A stretch of DNA of 5,262 nt from Mycobacterium sp. (GTDB lineage Bacteria; Actinomycetota; Actinomycetes; Mycobacteriales; Mycobacteriaceae): the NCBI GenBank assembly GCA_028706695.1, contig JAQTVU010000234.1, positions 1-5,262 on the forward strand. Direction: 5' to 3'. The notes under the pieces were generated by a model. It was not told the DNA's origin. It searched no databases and was given only the letters and a program-made list of their open reading frames with translations. Shown here one piece after another: positions 4,799 to 5,262 of this stretch. The position numbers and the translations under genes are program-made. Each line of letters begins with the position of its first letter. Position 1 is the first letter of the stretch.

Positions 4799-5262
4799 CG
4801 CATGACCGCCTCTCGAAGATCTGCCGTTAGTCTCGCCGGATCGATCATCGGTGCAAAGTGATCAATTTCGGAAATATCCGAACGGCCGATAGTGGGCACC
4901 GGGGCATCGACCCCGGCATGCTCGATTGCCGCGCCCAGCAGCTCGCCAGGGGTCGGCTCGGGCTGCGGCTCGGGAGCGACCTCCGGCGCTGGCTCGGGCT
5001 GCGGCTCGGGCGCGACCTCGGGCACCGTGATGTCCGGCGCGTCGGCACTGGCGCCATCGACGATCGAGCGCACGTCGAGCGTTTCCACCGGCGCCAGGCC
5101 GACACCGACGCGCAGCGCCTGCGCGATGCTCGGCACGGGCACCCGCGGTGCAGGATCCACAGATTCGTCCACAGGTTGTGGACCGACGGCCGGCTGCGAC
5201 TCCCGCTCAACAGGCTGCGGCGCCGGAGCCGCTGAGCGTCCTGCGAAGCGAAAGACCGACAG
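4795..5262 (-). CDS. C-terminal part of a putative prohead protease or scaffold protein with Pro/Glu-rich linker (5' end outside window)
   Basis: The frame is open to the right edge, giving 155 residues of the C-terminal part; the true start lies outside. A GTG at 5172 could start a 125-residue version, but 30 more open codons precede it, so I read it as internal. The first visible residues, LSVFRFAGRSAAPAP, have the feel of the last strand of an HK97-type prohead protease core followed by an Ala/Pro tail. That is a weak resemblance, and no catalytic residue is in view. The middle is low-complexity, with EVAPEPQPEP-like units encoded by a 36-base tandem repeat. The end, roughly the last 28 residues, is more ordered and ends EAVMR. 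Proteases and scaffolds normally lie directly upstream of an HK97-type capsid gene, which supports the call. The stop overlaps the capsid ATG as ATGA, so the two are probably translationally coupled. An unrelated linker-bearing head protein is also possible. Confidence 0.6.
   Translation of the reverse strand: MSVFRFAGRSAAPAPQPVERESQPAVGPQPVDESVDPAPRVPVPSIAQALRVGVGLAPVETLDVRSIVDGASADAPDITVPEVAPEPQPEPAPEVAPEPQPEPTPGELLGAAIEHAGVDAPVPTIGRSDISEIDHFAPMIDPARLTADLREAVMR
4955..5026 (-). repeat. Two-copy tandem repeat, 36-base period, encoding a Pro/Glu linker
   Basis: On the plus strand, the 29 bases at 4955-4983 recur at 4991-5019 with a single difference (a at 4975, c at 5011). The period is 36 bases, or 12 codons, so the frame is kept. 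The encoded protein repeats APEPQPEP with Glu-Val spacers. Such segments are generally extended, flexible linkers. Copy number could vary between relatives by slippage. Confidence 0.85.

Noticed and set aside
3452..4861. 469-codon plus-strand open frame opposite the capsid gene
   Set aside because: It is antisense to a clear HK97 capsid gene, its product is Arg/Gly/His-rich low-quality sequence with no family resemblance, and such frames arise from GC-rich third positions.
1..5262. CRISPR arrays, insertion sequences, attachment sites, rRNA
   Set aside because: No regularly spaced repeats, terminal inverted repeats, transposase-like protein or rRNA-like sequence could be seen on either strand.

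Overview
The window is a stretch of a tailed double-stranded DNA phage or prophage genome. Every supported gene lies on the minus strand, so transcription runs from high to low coordinates. It carries the end of the head-maturation region, an HK97-fold major capsid protein, and a tightly packed run of small proteins, most of them probably virion components. GC content is high: one 60-base line near 1801 counts about 72%, while the first 300 bases count about 56%. Starts include ATG and GTG with Shine-Dalgarno leaders. Composition and the look of the small proteins suggest a phage of a high-GC bacterium, most likely an actinobacterium, but no marker in the window fixes the host.

Layout in transcription order. 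(1) 5262-4795: C-terminal part of a protein open to the window edge, with a Pro/Glu-rich repeat linker; its position suggests a prohead protease or scaffold. (2) 4798-3317: major capsid protein, overlapping gene 1 by ATGA. (3) 3304-2750: 184-aa probable virion protein. (4) 2749-2623: the only real intergenic gap, 127 bases, with two hairpins, one resembling a tRNA T-arm, then a perfect AGGAGG. (5) 2622-2161: 153-aa beta-rich protein. (6) 2151-1990: 53-aa coiled-coil mini-protein. (7) 1993-1784: 69-aa coiled-coil mini-protein. (8) 1784-1413: 123-aa probable structural protein. (9) 1429-1106: 107-aa putative zinc-ribbon protein. (10) 1100-846: 84-aa helical protein. (11) 842-369: 157-aa probable structural protein. 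(12) 356-1: N-terminal 118 residues of a GTG-started beta-rich, perhaps lectin-like, protein that leaves the window.

Outside the one gap, genes overlap (ATGA, TGATG or a 17-base overlap) or sit 3-12 bases apart. This implies one polycistronic late operon with translational coupling. Gene 1 plausibly processes or assembles the shell built by gene 2. The small beta-rich products are candidates for decoration, head-surface or tail-associated proteins; this is inferred from position and composition. No portal, terminase, tape measure, tail tube, lysis, integrase, CRISPR or insertion-sequence feature is visible. Long plus-strand open frames, including one opposite the capsid gene, are judged to be GC-driven shadows.
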